Shown here: piece by piece, positions 1-12,979 of the stretch
Layout: each line of letters starts with the position of its first letter
Numbering within the stretch: the stretch's first letter is position 1
DNA from: Formicarius rufipectus
Lineage: Eukaryota > Chordata > Aves > Passeriformes > Formicariidae
Assembly: GCA_013399695.1 (NCBI GenBank)
Contig: VXAU01003510.1
Span: 1-64,000 of the forward strand
Reading direction: 5' to 3'
DNA length: 64,000 nt
Notes under the pieces: generated by a model
What the model was told of the DNA's origin: nothing
The model's database searches: none
The model's input: only the letters and a program-made list of their open reading frames with translations
Program-made: the position numbers and the translations under genes

Positions 1-3000
1 AGTTTATACTATTGTTAGTTTCTATATTTTATATATTTATATAATAGTTAATGCCATTAAAGATGAGACATGAGTGCTATGTGAGATGAATGATGTTGGC
101 ACATGTCAAGTCCCAAATTTAACCAGTTTATCTTGTAAAATAATGTGTAAAATTGTGTGAATTCTTCAGTTCTTCCTTAAGGAAAAAGACAGAATGCTTA
201 CATTTTCAATAAGCAGGGTCTGTCTCTGCTTATTCAAAACTGTAGTGTTTTATGTAGTTTCATATATACTCCTTTCTACCTGGTCTAAATGCTGGCAACC
301 ACCTTCCATGTGTTTGTATGAACATGGAGTTCATATAAAACTTATTTCTCTCATTCTATTTGCATGTTCAGACATGCATATCCATAAAATATCACTCAAG
401 GGTCAGTGCATCCAAAGGTAGTGCTGGCCAAAATTTACACAGTACAGAGCCAGGTGAAGAGCCTGAAAAAATTGCCAAAACTGTAAACTTTTATTGCAGA
501 TCTTGGAAAGTGATAGCACTATGTAAGGAGAAGGTATAAGGAAAACTGAGGCACAGTTAGAAATGCAACAAGCAAAACCTGTCTGACTATGAGTACCATG
601 TATTTGTTACGAATAATATAAAACTTTCACTGCTGATAAGAAGTACAGAAAATATAGGGTAACTTTATTATTAAGCCCTCTCCAGCTTTTTGTTTCAGGG
701 AAATTTAATAAAAAGGATGAAGGTACTAGAGAAACTGCTTTATTAGAAAACAATGAAAGACTTATATATGCATAGCTTGGCTAATTAATGATTAAGGGAA
801 TGACACTAACACTATAAAATATGCTTAGCAAACAATCCTGTAATGGCAGAGAGTGGGGCTAGATGTAATTATTACTTATTAATTGGGTTGCACATGTGCT
901 TAGTGGGCCCTGCTATATTAGCTGCTACACAAGCACCCAGTGGGAAACACTGAAGAGTTCATAGTGGGAATAGAGGAGGAAGAAATATCTTACACTGGGT
1001 TCACACAGCATGGGAGCAACAGAGCTAACAGTGAAGTCCAGAGTTTTATGCAGGACTTCAGCAGTTTCAATGGCAATTTCTCTAAAATACACCTCTGCTT
1101 CTGATTCAATGGACATAACAATAGTATTATTTCAGATATATGGTCCAGTTCTCATTGTGTTGGGCTCAGTCCAGTTATAACTGTAAAGAATCTTGTAACA
1201 GTCCTATAAAAAAGGTAAAACTAACCATGCAACTAACAGGATAGAGACAGTATTAGATGGAAAACATGTTCATTATTCATGCTAAACAACTTCACAAGTA
1301 AATAGCAAAGTACAACTAATGGAGATTGATTTGTGTTGCTATAGCAAAATATTTTAGATGAGAAAATGTTTTTATTTGCAGACCCATAGCTCTTTCCACA
1401 GTGAGACTGAACTCTTTTTTCTCATTCTCATATGCTTACACACAAAGAAATACCAGCTCTTTTGAGTACCACCTTCCAGTTGCTGTGATTCATATAAAAC
1501 TAAGCTTGTTGTGCTCATCACAGATTCTCACACTGAAACCAGGCACACCTGCACTTCATGCTGGCTCACTGCCCTGGTGAAACTTGACTTCCAGCAAAGC
1601 CAAGAAACCTCTCTTCCAATCCCTGTGGTATGGTCAAGTCTGGAGCCTTGTCAATAAGGCCACAAAACCAACATGGACTCACTGTGCGAAATGGGGGAGC
1701 AGCCCTTGCTATCCACTGCTGCAGGCACCATTCACTTCCACAGCACAATGCTTCAGGTGTCCCAGAAGACAAGAACCAAAAATGAATGATTTGACAGGTA
1801 CATATTTGCTTGTGGGTTAATAGGTGACACGGGAAAAAACACATTATCTGAACCATTTTTCATGCATGGTATCTCTACAGACCAATCCAACACAGGCAGG
1901 CTTAGAGTTTAAGCTTTTTATCCTTGCAATTAGGCTTTATTGTCCCCCAAGATCTATGTCATAACCTCTCCTAAAGAAGTAATGGATTGCTTGCCTGCTG
2001 CTAATCTGAAAATAATGTTTTTATAGTGCAGAAAATTCAGAAGTAATTTCTGTTCAGAGCAGAAAGAATACTTAATTTCTCTGCAAGGCAGATGTTTAGA
2101 GAGCCTTAGAATAAACTGCAGTACCATCTGGATGACATGTCATCTTACCCAGATGGAAAATTGCTACTTATTACTGGTTATGGGCAGAGTTGTCTAAAAA
2201 TACCAGAAAATTTCAGATTTAACAAAGTTGGAAAACCTGATTAAATTACCAGTAACTACTTCATCATTTCTAGGAGTCTGGAGAAAAAAAAAATACTGTA
2301 AGAAAATGAGCAGAGCTTACTATCAGAACAGAAGAAAACACTCTATTCAGAAGTTATCAATTCCTGAGGAACATCTTTCAACTAAGAGATTTTTAAATCA
2401 GCTAAGTGAAAATACTGCTGAAGAAAGCTGTAGCTTGTGTGGGTTTTTTTTGCAGGTGCCTTAACTGCTGTGTCTCATTTTTCAAAAAAAAAATGGGAGT
2501 GATGTTGTGTAAGGATGATATGTAGATAAAAAGATCTACTATTTCCTGGAAGGTAAGATTTTGAGATTAGTTCAGATTTAGATTTAAGACTGTACTGAGA
2601 GAGATGTGTGTGTTACTTAACAGGAGTTTTAGAAGAGAGAACATGTATATTCCTCTATCCACTATTTTTTCTATGCTCAATTAAATCACTAACCTAATCA
2701 TAAACAGAAGCCATGTAAAAGAGTTTAGAAACTATGTTCAGAGGCCCATATAGGAAGAATAAATATTTTGCTACTGACCCTGTTGACACTGCCAACACCT
2801 ACAGAGGATACTAAAGTATTTTTCTAGCCCTTCCCAAAAGTAACACCCAAAGAAGGAGAGTTTCTAGGAAACTCAGTCCAGACTTTGATTAATTTCTTTG
2901 GAATACAAGAGGACCCTCTCATAGTGGCAGTGAATGAAATGAAGCTCTTGTAATGCTGAGGACGAAAGTCCCCAGGTGCTCCTTGGCTTTGAGGTACATT

Positions 3001-3660
3001 TCTGTTTACAGCAGTTTCTCATTTCCAGGGATGGAAACACATGTTGTACAAAAACCTCGGTCATGCAGAGAAGCTCCAGTGTGTGACTAAGGGCAGCGAC
3101 TTTTTTCTTCCCTTTCCCCATGCCCTGAAATCCAGCAGGCAGTGCAGCTTAGCCCTTCTCCCCATTCTACTTCCCCTCAAACCTGTACAGAGAAACTCTT
3201 CAGGTCCCAATACCAGCAACTGTGCAGCCATCCTTCCCACACTGTCTGATGCTCCTTCTGCCACCCTCCTCCAGAGAGGGAAGATCTTCCTCCAAATACA
3301 TCTATGGCTGCCTGATCTGTAACCCTGGGAGCTATTTTTCCTTTTTCAGTACAGAACAGTGCCTCTAAATAATTCTTTCTTCACTCTAAAAAGGGAACAA
3401 TGCTGAAAAAAAACCACACCACTAGACACTCATCTATACCTTGGCAAGTCGATCTCTTCTGGAGAAGGAAATATTCACTGACAACCCAGACTGTTCAGCT
3501 GGATGGTTTTGAGCTACTGACAAATCTTGCTCTCAGTGCCTGTGCTCAACACCATGATGATGCTGCCTTCTGCAAGCCCCATTGAAATGTCAGAATATAT
3601 AATACAGAAAGAGAAAATTCACATTGGGTTTTCTTTTAGGAAAGTATTAAGGAGTATACT
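1..3660. other. Unannotated AT-rich non-coding DNA
   Basis: I see no gene, recognisable repeat or RNA gene here. Open frames are short, overlap one another on both strands and resemble no protein I know. The stretch around 2870-3330 is somewhat richer in G and C and holds opposed short frames, but nothing in it has exon character that I can support. Confidence 0.5.
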
Positions 3661-3747
3661 AAAAAAACCCCAACAAAACAAAACAAAAATAAAACAAAAA
3701 AAGAAACAAAAACCAACCAAACCAAAAAAAAACCACCAAACAAACAA

Positions 3748-3778
<31 letters not shown>

Positions 3779-3862
3779 CAAACACAAAAAAACCCAACCC
3801 AAACCAAACCAAAACTAAAAAACCCCCCAAAAAACCCCAAACAAACAAAAAAACCCCAAACC
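3661..3862. repeat. A/C-rich low-complexity tract
   Basis: About 200 bases consist almost wholly of A and C on the + strand, with only a few G or T interruptions. It contains short CAAAA, CAAA and CCAAA runs rather than one fixed unit. Near its right end there are C-runs of 6, 4 and 4 bases (about 3823-3857), so the complementary strand has G-runs separated by T-rich loops. The long Lys/Thr/Pro/Asn-rich and Phe/Gly-rich frames across it are translations of the tract, not genes. I see no retroelement body on either side that it could be the tail of. Confidence 0.9.
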
Positions 3863-4446
3863 AGACCACAATTGATTTAAAGGATTTTGCTGATAAATAA
3901 TAGTTATATCATTAAAAAAAGAGAGCTATTATAATCAGAATTCATAAGAAAATTTAAGGGGGTCCATGCTGAAAGCACAATAAATCCTAATTTTCCCTTC
4001 TAACTTCTGCTGCAGATTTCCTGAATTAAAAAACATAACAACTGCAATAATAGCAGTTATACAACATTTCCTTACTGCCCCTAGGGCAAACTGAGATCCT
4101 GACTGAAAAGCTGTGCCACATTCCCTCTTTATTTTGCTTATACTCATAAAGATTCTACAGGATAAGTTTCCTTTTACTACATCCATATAGTTATATTTTC
4201 ATCAGGTCTTTATGTCATTGCATCTTGCTTTGTGCAAGGATTGGTGAAAGAACTGGTAATTTGTTACACAGTTTTTTCCCAAGAGTTACAGGATTTCAAC
4301 ATCTACCTATGGTAGGTAGGTACCTATGGGTATCTATGAGTTGCACGTTTTCTGTAATATATATGAATCTGGATAATAAATTACTTTTGTTAGAATCACT
4401 GTCTTTAAGTCAATGACTCACCATAGCTGAAAAAATAATAATAATT

Positions 4447-4559
4447 AAAAAAACAAACAAAAAACCACCCACAAACAAAAAAAACACAACACAACAAAAC
4501 AAACAAACAAAAAACCACAAAAAAACCACACAAAACAAACAAACAAACAAAAAACCAAA
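4447..4559. repeat. Pure A/C tract (113 nt)
   Basis: Every base from 4447 to 4559 is A or C on the + strand, mostly CAAA units with scattered CCA. It lies about 600 bp beyond a longer A/C tract of the same strand polarity. No element boundary or flanking direct repeat is evident. Confidence 0.9.
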
Positions 4560-7500
4560 GCCCACATTTAAAATATGGTCTCATTTCGTTCACATTTCAG
4601 AATACCATGGCACCAATTGTTAAAATGTCCCGAATTCAGTTTGGAAGTATTTGGATTGAAGGAGAATCAGACCACATTCAGGGTCAAATACATTAGGGTG
4701 TTACAGCACTTACTCTGTGGTATCAGTCCTCCCAGAGCAATACACTATTGTACTCTTCCCCTTTGCCACAGCCTAAAGCAGGTGAACCCCTTGATTCCAG
4801 CACTGATATATTCTTTTTGCTATACAAGTGGCTTGTGGTGGCCCTAAAAAGCTTTAAACTGCTCTGAACACTGATGTAGGCATGTTAAACTGAGTGACTG
4901 ATCTGTGCCGCTTCCTGTGGGGTTAACTGGCTTAACTCCAGGGAACATAAACTCCACCTGTCCTCTAAGAGACTTCCTGCCCCGAAGGGCAAATTCTCTT
5001 AAACAGTACTTATTTCCTGGTAGAAAGACACTTCCATCTGCTAAGTGTAATTCAATTTTTTCAGCTTTACTGGACATGATGTAAGTTTCATTATCAACAT
5101 GGCCTGAATGTTCTAGCATGTGGCTAGAACATACTCAGCATTAGCTTCAGATTTGGACCAATGTTTAAATCATATGAGGGATTTTGAATTGTTACTAGGG
5201 TATCTCACTTTTTGTTCCATTCCAAGATGATTGTGTAGTGCTGTGATCATTTATTGTGCAATGATTATCAGGTAATCCATAGAAATTCAAGGAAATAGTT
5301 AAGAAAACCATAAACGCTTCTGTGAACAGCTTAAAGCCCAACAGGAGAGGCTTAGAAACAAGAGCTTTTAAAATCAGATACAAGGTCCCCTTGCTTAGAG
5401 AAAAANTCCCACTAAAGTCTACATTAGGAGAAGTAATTTATAAAATAGCTGATGATCCAACTTGTTTAATGTTTGCCTAAGATTTAGAACTAAAAATTTA
5501 GATACGGAAATTTGTTCACAAAATATGTTAAGCTTTATTACTATGTGCATTTATACCCTCTTTTCCTAGAAACCTGAAATGAGAAGTTTCTTAGGAAAAA
5601 TATGTGGTATGAACAGACAGGTTTTCTTGAACAAGTTGTTGAATTCTTTGGTATGGGAATATTCATGTGATGTTTCTATTCAATATTTAATTTATTTATT
5701 TGGTGATTTAAAGTAATCCAGGATACAGCTTAGTGTCCAACTTATTGATCCTAGAGGCAGAAATCAAAAGCTTGCATGCACAAAAAGTACAGAGGTAAAA
5801 GTTTTGTCTTTCAGGACAAGATTTTCTGGAAACACAGATCTTTGGGGACATGACATTTGACTCAGCTGGCTGAGCTCTCGTCCATGAGCTGATGAGTACA
5901 GCACTGCACTCTTACAGTAATTGCAGCAACACTGTCAATCGTTCCTTCAGAGCAAGGAAAAAGTGTGCAATCTATTTCTTGAAATTGTCTCTATCTTCTT
6001 TTGTACTTCATACAAAAGAATTTCCCAAATTATTTTGTACTTATCACTCCCACTATAAAATTTTGTAGCCTTAGAGTCTTCATTCTCAGGTATGTAAACG
6101 GTGTTTTAGTGTCATTATAATGCTGTAACTATCCTTTCTTCTATGTGGTTTAAAATTTGACTTGGAATTTAATATATTAAAAAAATCTACTTTCAAAGCG
6201 CTCTTGGCAATGAATTCTTATGTTCCTGGGAACAAGTAATAACTGCAAAAGAAGTGGAGAAAAGATTGTACTTGGGTTTAAATCATTCTTTTAGTTCCTG
6301 TTTTCATAAAGGCAAACAGAAAGGAAAACAGTGTGGGGTGAAGTCCACTGGGGTCAGAGAAGTGGAATCAGGACTACTAAGTCTTGGGGGAAGAGGTTAA
6401 TTTTCAAGAAAAAATGAAATTCATTCTTCAGATAGTATTTTTATCTCATGAGCCAGGTTCTATTCTGGATTCAAATGAAACTAAAACCTCCACACACAGT
6501 ATATATTCTAACTTTTGAATTTCACTCTGTGTCAGAACTAGAAATCATTTTCCCAAGCTTTCTTTAAGGGGTTACAAATATTTTGGTTACCTGAATCAGA
6601 TTTGAATCCACAGTGAAACTCAAAATCTTAAAAAAGACTCTTACAGGAGTAATTAAATGAGAATAATGCTTACTGAGCTGGCAGATAGACTACAAGGATC
6701 AGCTATTTCATTAAATGGTTTTGAGATTCCAATCAAAAAGCAAATGGAAAGTATATATAATATATTTTGAAAGAACATGAAAGGATTTAGCATATGGTTA
6801 TTTCTATTGGAGATGCTACATATGTAAACAATATACTTAACTTCCTTAAATCACATGGGGGAAATACTTGGGATGGAAATCAAAATAAATCAATTCCAGG
6901 TTGCTAATCCTTTTCAAATTTAGCTCATATTTCTTTTCAGTGAATACGCAATTCTAGAGATGGTTGATTGTAATGTATAAAATATTTGAAACAGTCTTTC
7001 TGCTGAAGAACTTTAAATAAATACAGATTATTTTTTTTACTGTGTTATATAATTTAAAATATTGGATTATATAATGAAGCTGTATATTCTTCCATCCAGA
7101 AATATGTGGGAAATTAAAGAATATTTGAATTTTTTATGATATCTATGTTTTTCTTAAAAATGTCCAAACTTAATGAATCTGAAAGTTCAGTATTTTACAG
7201 TGGTGTTACTTTTATTCTACATAGTGTTAGAAGACATTTTAGTTTATGACTTCACAGGACAGAGCTAAGATGGAATAACAGGACACTAAATAAGTGGAAA
7301 ATAGAGTATTACCTACCACACATACTTCTGTGTAATTGTTGACTTTTTAGAATTTTCTCTCATCTCTCTGAGCTGCCCATGACTACAAGTAGAACACCCG
7401 TAGCTCAAGACATGGTAATAATGAGGTTATATTGTAGTCTGAAAAAGCAGACACACTTCAAGCTGGTTAAAGCTGTGACATGCTGAATTCTAGCAAGATT

Positions 7501-9640
7501 CCAGAAAGAATTATTTATTTGGTTTGGATGACAGAGGGTTCAGATTTCTTGCTCTGATATTCCTTTGGAAATTCTTTGGCTAATCTTTGTCTCCAAACCA
7601 AAAGATTCATGACTGAACTAAGGAAGGAGTAAGAGACATAGCTTATAATAAAACTGCACAGAAGTTACATCAACTACCAGGACTGTATCTTAGGTTAAAA
7701 AAAAAAAAAAGGCAAGTTGAATAATAGAAATAAATAATGTTTTATTTTATTGGGGAAAACAAACAAACAAAAACCAACCAAGCAAACAAACAAAATAAAA
7801 AAGAACCAATAAAAAACCTCAAAAATCTCTGTTGAAAATCCAGAGACTTGTTACAGATCATCCTGCATAAAAAAACCACTCTAAACTCTGATTTTGCTGA
7901 ATGCCAATTATATCACTTTCATATACAAGGGATACAAAAGGTTAATCCCTATGTGTCACTATCAGAGCATCCAGAAGTCATTTCCTTTTGTAACCAAAGG
8001 GATTTCTGGGTTTTAAGATAGATGATTGAGCAGGTTCAGAAATGGGCATAAGCCATGATGGGACAGGAAGGTTTTTGCAGCATTGAATTTTATCCTCTAT
8101 TATTAAATTAACTTCACTTTGGAGCTTAAAAAGAAAAAGCCAGTTGCCAGAAAAAATAAATAATGTGCATGCTAGTGTTATTACCTGACCTGGAAAATAT
8201 CTCTATGTTCTGCAGTGGTCTGTCATTTTTAATTTGAAATCATAAGGAAATATGATTAAGTTGGATTTCTCATTAATAATAGAATATTTGAAATTATTAA
8301 AATTAGGCCACATTCAAGTGGCTATAATACAGCATGCTTAATTTGAAAATTAAGTTATTTCTCTCCACAAAAAGGTATAGACTTAAAGAGACCCAAGAGT
8401 GAGGTAAGACTTTCATTTGAGTTAAACTGACTCCAACTGTTTCAGAAGTGATTGGACTCTGAGAAAGTTCAATTTTTATTAATGTTTTTAAACTTAACTT
8501 ATATAATATATAAATATAATTTTGCACTTCTGTAGCACCTTCATTTCTTCTTTACCAGCAGCATCCAGAACCATCACTGAAAGTAGGATTGCAGTGGATA
8601 CTCAAGAACTGTAACAGACGGAGTAGTGTTCCTTGAAGAAGTTACAATGAAAGGAAGAAAGGTGCAAACTGGGGAAGAGAAAAAGCAATTAAGAGGACTT
8701 GATTTCCATGATGGTTTACAGCTCCATGAATGACCCATCTTGGTCTAGTTCCTACTCCTGTCTTTTTCTTTCTCACTGAACTTGCTGGTGCTCAAAAATG
8801 ATCAGTGAGAGACTGCTCTGCAGAAAAGAAAGTTTTCACCAAGTGTTCTACAAGATTGGAGTCACTGCTACTGTCAAAAATATGTTGCAGAGGGTTTTTC
8901 TTCAACCTTCTGTGCTTGGTCAATGTTATTGATTAATGAATTAAACTGCAGAGAACCTACCGTGCTTAGCAGAAATTACTGCAATACAGGAAATTTTGTA
9001 ATAGTATGAATTCAGAGCAGAAATTAATAGTCACCCACAGCTCTAAATGTCTGAATATGAAGTAGTATAGCTGATATGCTGCTGTTTCCTAGGAGGCATA
9101 ATTGGAGGCCTGCAACTACCCATGGAAATTATATAGAGTATTTGTGGCATATTTAGTTCTTCTCTTGCAAATGAACAGTTCCCTGTTCTGCCTTTTACCT
9201 CCAAGTACTGAACAACTTCCTTTGCTTTTCCATAGTCCTTTCTTGTCAGCCTCACCATTCAATATTGATGAACATAAGCCAACCTCAATGTACCCCAAAA
9301 CTTGCATATTTTGTTTCAGATTTTTACTAATTACCAGTTCCACTCCAGTCTTCTCTGAAACGTTATTTTCTGAAATTCTCCATCCACAACAGTTAAAATA
9401 CTTGATGGAACTGCAACTTTTTATGTGAGATTAAGTTTTTATGTTTAACAATTATGATTTAACAGCAACCCTCACGAACATGTATTGTTCTTGATTACCT
9501 AACAAGGACAAGATCTACATCTGTTACCTGTAGAAGGGATGTATTTTCCTCCTCTTCTCAAATAAAATTCAGAAATTAATTTTCAAGTAGGATTTCAAGC
9601 TCCTTACTTATCTGTGCTGAAGGAAAACCAATTCCAAAAG
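4560..9640. other. Unannotated AT-rich non-coding DNA
   Basis: No gene or interspersed repeat is recognised. It contains one isolated ambiguous base (5406), a short CAAA-type tract near 7757-7800 and a poly-A run near 7700. Open frames are short and scattered. Confidence 0.5.
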
Positions 9641-10319
9641 TGTCCTGGTTTTAGTAGCCAGGATCAGTTTGTCACTGTGTGGCTGTGTATTCTAAACTCT
9701 CTATGTCATTTTTCTCATGAACTGCTCACGATGGCTGATTTGCAGCAGTTGCCTAAGGCACACCCAACTCCTCAGACTACAAGGGGGGTGTTTAGGAACT
9801 TCGGTGAGATAAGGAAGTTCTCCTGCCTACACACCCACCTGAGGGGTCATATCTGCTAATGGGCCATCAGGGATGCCAAAAATATACCATTGTTCACCTC
9901 ACAGAGTAAATCACCCATTGTGAAAGTCTCCACCCTGTGGGAGGGACTGGGCGTTCCCATCTGAGCCCAAGTGGATATAAGCTTGGAGTTTAAGGACTGG
10001 GGGCTCTCTTCAGATCCAGAGGAGGACCAGAGACTCGACTGGATTGAGACTGCCACCATCTTTTTCACCAGCAGGTTTCTTGTTTTCTTTTTACTTTGAA
10101 CTCAGGGGGGCCACATGGTGCTCAGCACAGGGGTTGGTGAGCTCCATTCTGCTTGTGCCCCGCTGTGCTGGGCTGTACATCTGGTGTTTTTATGGCACAA
10201 ACAAATTCTCCTTCTATATCAGTGTATTTTGTGATCTTTTATTAAATTGCTATTCTGACTTGCAATCCCATTCTGAGTTGGATTCATTTCTCCTGCAGGT
10301 TTAACTGTAAACCAGCACA
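9641..10319 (+). mobile_element. Solo LTR, ERVL-like, family A copy 1
   Basis: A 679-bp endogenous-retrovirus LTR. It begins TGTCCTGGTT and ends AACCAGCACA, so the ends form the usual imperfect inverted repeat with TG...CA termini. It is flanked by a perfect 5-bp target-site duplication, AAAAG, at 9636-9640 and 10320-10324; five bases is typical of ERVL-type integrases. A TATA-like GATATAAG lies near 9973 and an ATTAAA polyadenylation signal at 10241, which sets the + orientation. It is clearly related over its length to the LTR at 26270. No internal retroviral sequence follows, so it is a solo LTR. Short frames inside it are not genes. Confidence 0.87.
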
Positions 10320-12660
10320 AAAAGGAAAAATGCAGAACTAATTCTGATGTAATTTCTGGGAAATGTTTGATTTTTGGATTGAAGACTAAAATTGCTCCCT
10401 TACTGCTTTATCCCTCAGTTCAGGTTCAATCTCTGCTTTAACAGACTTTTCTAAAAGGTGAATATTTATGTCAAAGTTTTGTAAAAGTGTACTAAAAATT
10501 TCTGTTATTAAGTTATGGAGATATTGGGGAATACTGTAAGATTTTTAAGACTTTTTTTTCATATAACACATTCTTCCTTTTCTAGCACAAAAAAAATAAT
10601 TGTAAGGATTTCATAAGTAACTTAATTTCCTAAGAAAACAAGGCATATGTGTGTGTATAAGAATGCATGAAACATCTTATTAGACTTAATGCCTCTGTCC
10701 AATATTAATCATAATAAATGGAAGAGAGCAAGACCTTTTTTCTATGAATCATAAAAACAGAATCTTGGCTAAAGCAGAAAAACTGTATTAGGGAAAGGTT
10801 ATAGTGTGAGACTCTTACATTTCATAGAAAGAATCTAACCCTGGAGCTCACACTCAATGTACAAATCAATAGGAAAGTGAGCTTGGTTGTTTCTGCTGCT
10901 CAAAACACATCACATTTGGTATTTCACTGTGCAGTAATGATTTTGAGACAGAGAACTTTTGACTCTTGTATTCATTAGTACTAACGACACTCACTTCAGT
11001 CAAAGAGTCATAGCTTTTGCTTTGTTCACAAAAAGCTGAGGAGGCTCATACCTAGCATCTTTCCCTGCTTTAAAGTTATGGTGTTCTGTTTTTGCATTCT
11101 TGTCTCATTCTCAAAATCACAATTTCCCCAAACAAATCAAATTTAAAGAAAAAAAAAAAAAGAAAAAAAGAGATCACCATAAGTTGTGAAACAAAACCTG
11201 AAGAAAGACACTGAACAAGGGGCAGGACTGATGATTTTCATCTACAAAGAAAAAGCAGTCAAAAGCCTGTGGTTCAGAAGATACAAAAGTGGCCAGCCTT
11301 TTAAAACTGTACATACCTGTAATGAAGGGTCTTCTTTGACAGCATCATCTCTTTCCATCATTTTATGAAAAGAAGATTATTTCACCTGTAAGTTTCCCAG
11401 TATTTTCTAGATTTTACATAAATCTTTCACTTTTTAATGTGTTTTCTTTCTCTCCACCAACAGCCCAGGAACTAAATTCACGTGCTTTATAAACATTTAT
11501 AAAAGCTCTTTTGTAGACAAGAGATTGAACTTAACATATAGTTCAAACACATTTATCATCTCTCCTCATACTGTAACTCATGACTGCTATTGATACCATC
11601 TGAGAAAAGATTCTCAAGAGAGGGAAGATAGTCTAAGGATGAAAGTGTGCTGATAATGACTCTGCTGCACCACAAATATATGATAATAATAACATTTAGA
11701 AATCAAATCTTTCATTACAGCAATCTGCATGACCCAAAGTTCTCCTTACTCCAGCAAATTTCCCACAATGTTTGAAATGCTACACTGAAAAATTTTACAC
11801 AGAAATAGAAATTCCATAAAAGAAAATCTATCAAAGACAAATAAAAGTTCTAAACATTTATTCTCCAATGTCCTGAAAAGAAAAAAGGTATTGAATTGAT
11901 GTTCTATAAGAGTGAGTTCTAAAGATTTTATGGTATCTGACATTTTGACACTTTTAGAACAATGGGCATTCTGATCACTTAACAGACATCTTTACTCTTT
12001 TTGCAGGCAGATACACCTCCACCATCAAGTAATTTTCCAATAAAGATTTCCAATATGAGCATCTTAATTGTACTATTTATCTTGAACTAGTCATACATTT
12101 GAATAATAGTCTTTGTAGCTGACCAATGATTATATTCCAGAACTGAGAAACCACAGAAGATACAGTCAATAGAAGAAAAAGAGAAAAAAAAAATAAAACA
12201 ACAAAAACAAAAACCCACCAAAAGTAAATTCTGTCACATAATTCGCTGTGCAGCCCTTTTAGAGACTGTTGCTTGTGGTTCCTTTGAAAATTTGTGTATC
12301 TGTTTGGTCTTTGTGGGAGCAAAGTCTGTGTGCTTTTATGAGGGAAAATAAAAAATGTATTTAAAGGATACCTTTTAATCGTATTTCAGATGCAGATTTA
12401 ACAGGATTTTTAATCTTCTAATGAATGGTCAAATATTTTGAGCCTGTTTCAATGATAAAAATTAATTTTTGGTGATTTTCAAGCATAAACAATTGTAGTT
12501 TCAGTATTTCAAAATTTCTGATGCCTCTTCATTCTCATGGAGGCTCTGTATTAAGTAAACTAAAATATTCAAGTTGCTTCTAAGATACATGGGTTAATGT
12601 ATGGAAATACACTCCCATATTAAAGGAATTATTGGAAATCAGAGCTAAATTGAACAGCGC
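10320..12660. other. Unannotated AT-rich non-coding DNA
   Basis: No gene or recognised element. An A-rich run lies near 11147-11170 and an A/C-rich patch near 12185-12220. The block ends at an assembly gap. Confidence 0.5.
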
Positions 12661-12979
12661 NNNNNNNNNNNNNNNNNNNNNNNNNNNNNNNNNNNNNNNN
12701 NNNNNNNNNNNNNNNNNNNNNNNNNNNNNNNNNNNNNNNNNNNNNNNNNNNNNNNNNNNNNNNNNNNNNNNNNNNNNNNNNNNNNNNNNNNNNNNNNNNN
12801 NNNNNNNNNNNNNNNNNNNNNNNNNNNNNNNNNNNNNNNNNNNNNNNNNNNNNNNNNNNNNNNNNNNNNNNNNNNNNNNNNNNNNNNNNNNNNNNNNNNN
12901 NNNNNNNNNNNNNNNNNNNNNNNNNNNNNNNNNNNNNNNNNNNNNNNNNNNNNNNNNNNNNNNNNNNNNNNNNNNNNNN
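12661..12979. other. Assembly gap (319 N)
   Basis: An uninterrupted run of 319 N. The length is not a round number, so it was probably estimated from read pairs or an alignment. The right flank begins with an AAT microsatellite (aataataataa), which suggests low-complexity sequence at the break. Translations that cross it are meaningless. Confidence 0.98.

Noticed and set aside
3527..3880. Lys/Pro/Thr-rich 117-codon frame and opposed Phe/Gly-rich frames
   Set aside because: They are translations of an A/C low-complexity tract.
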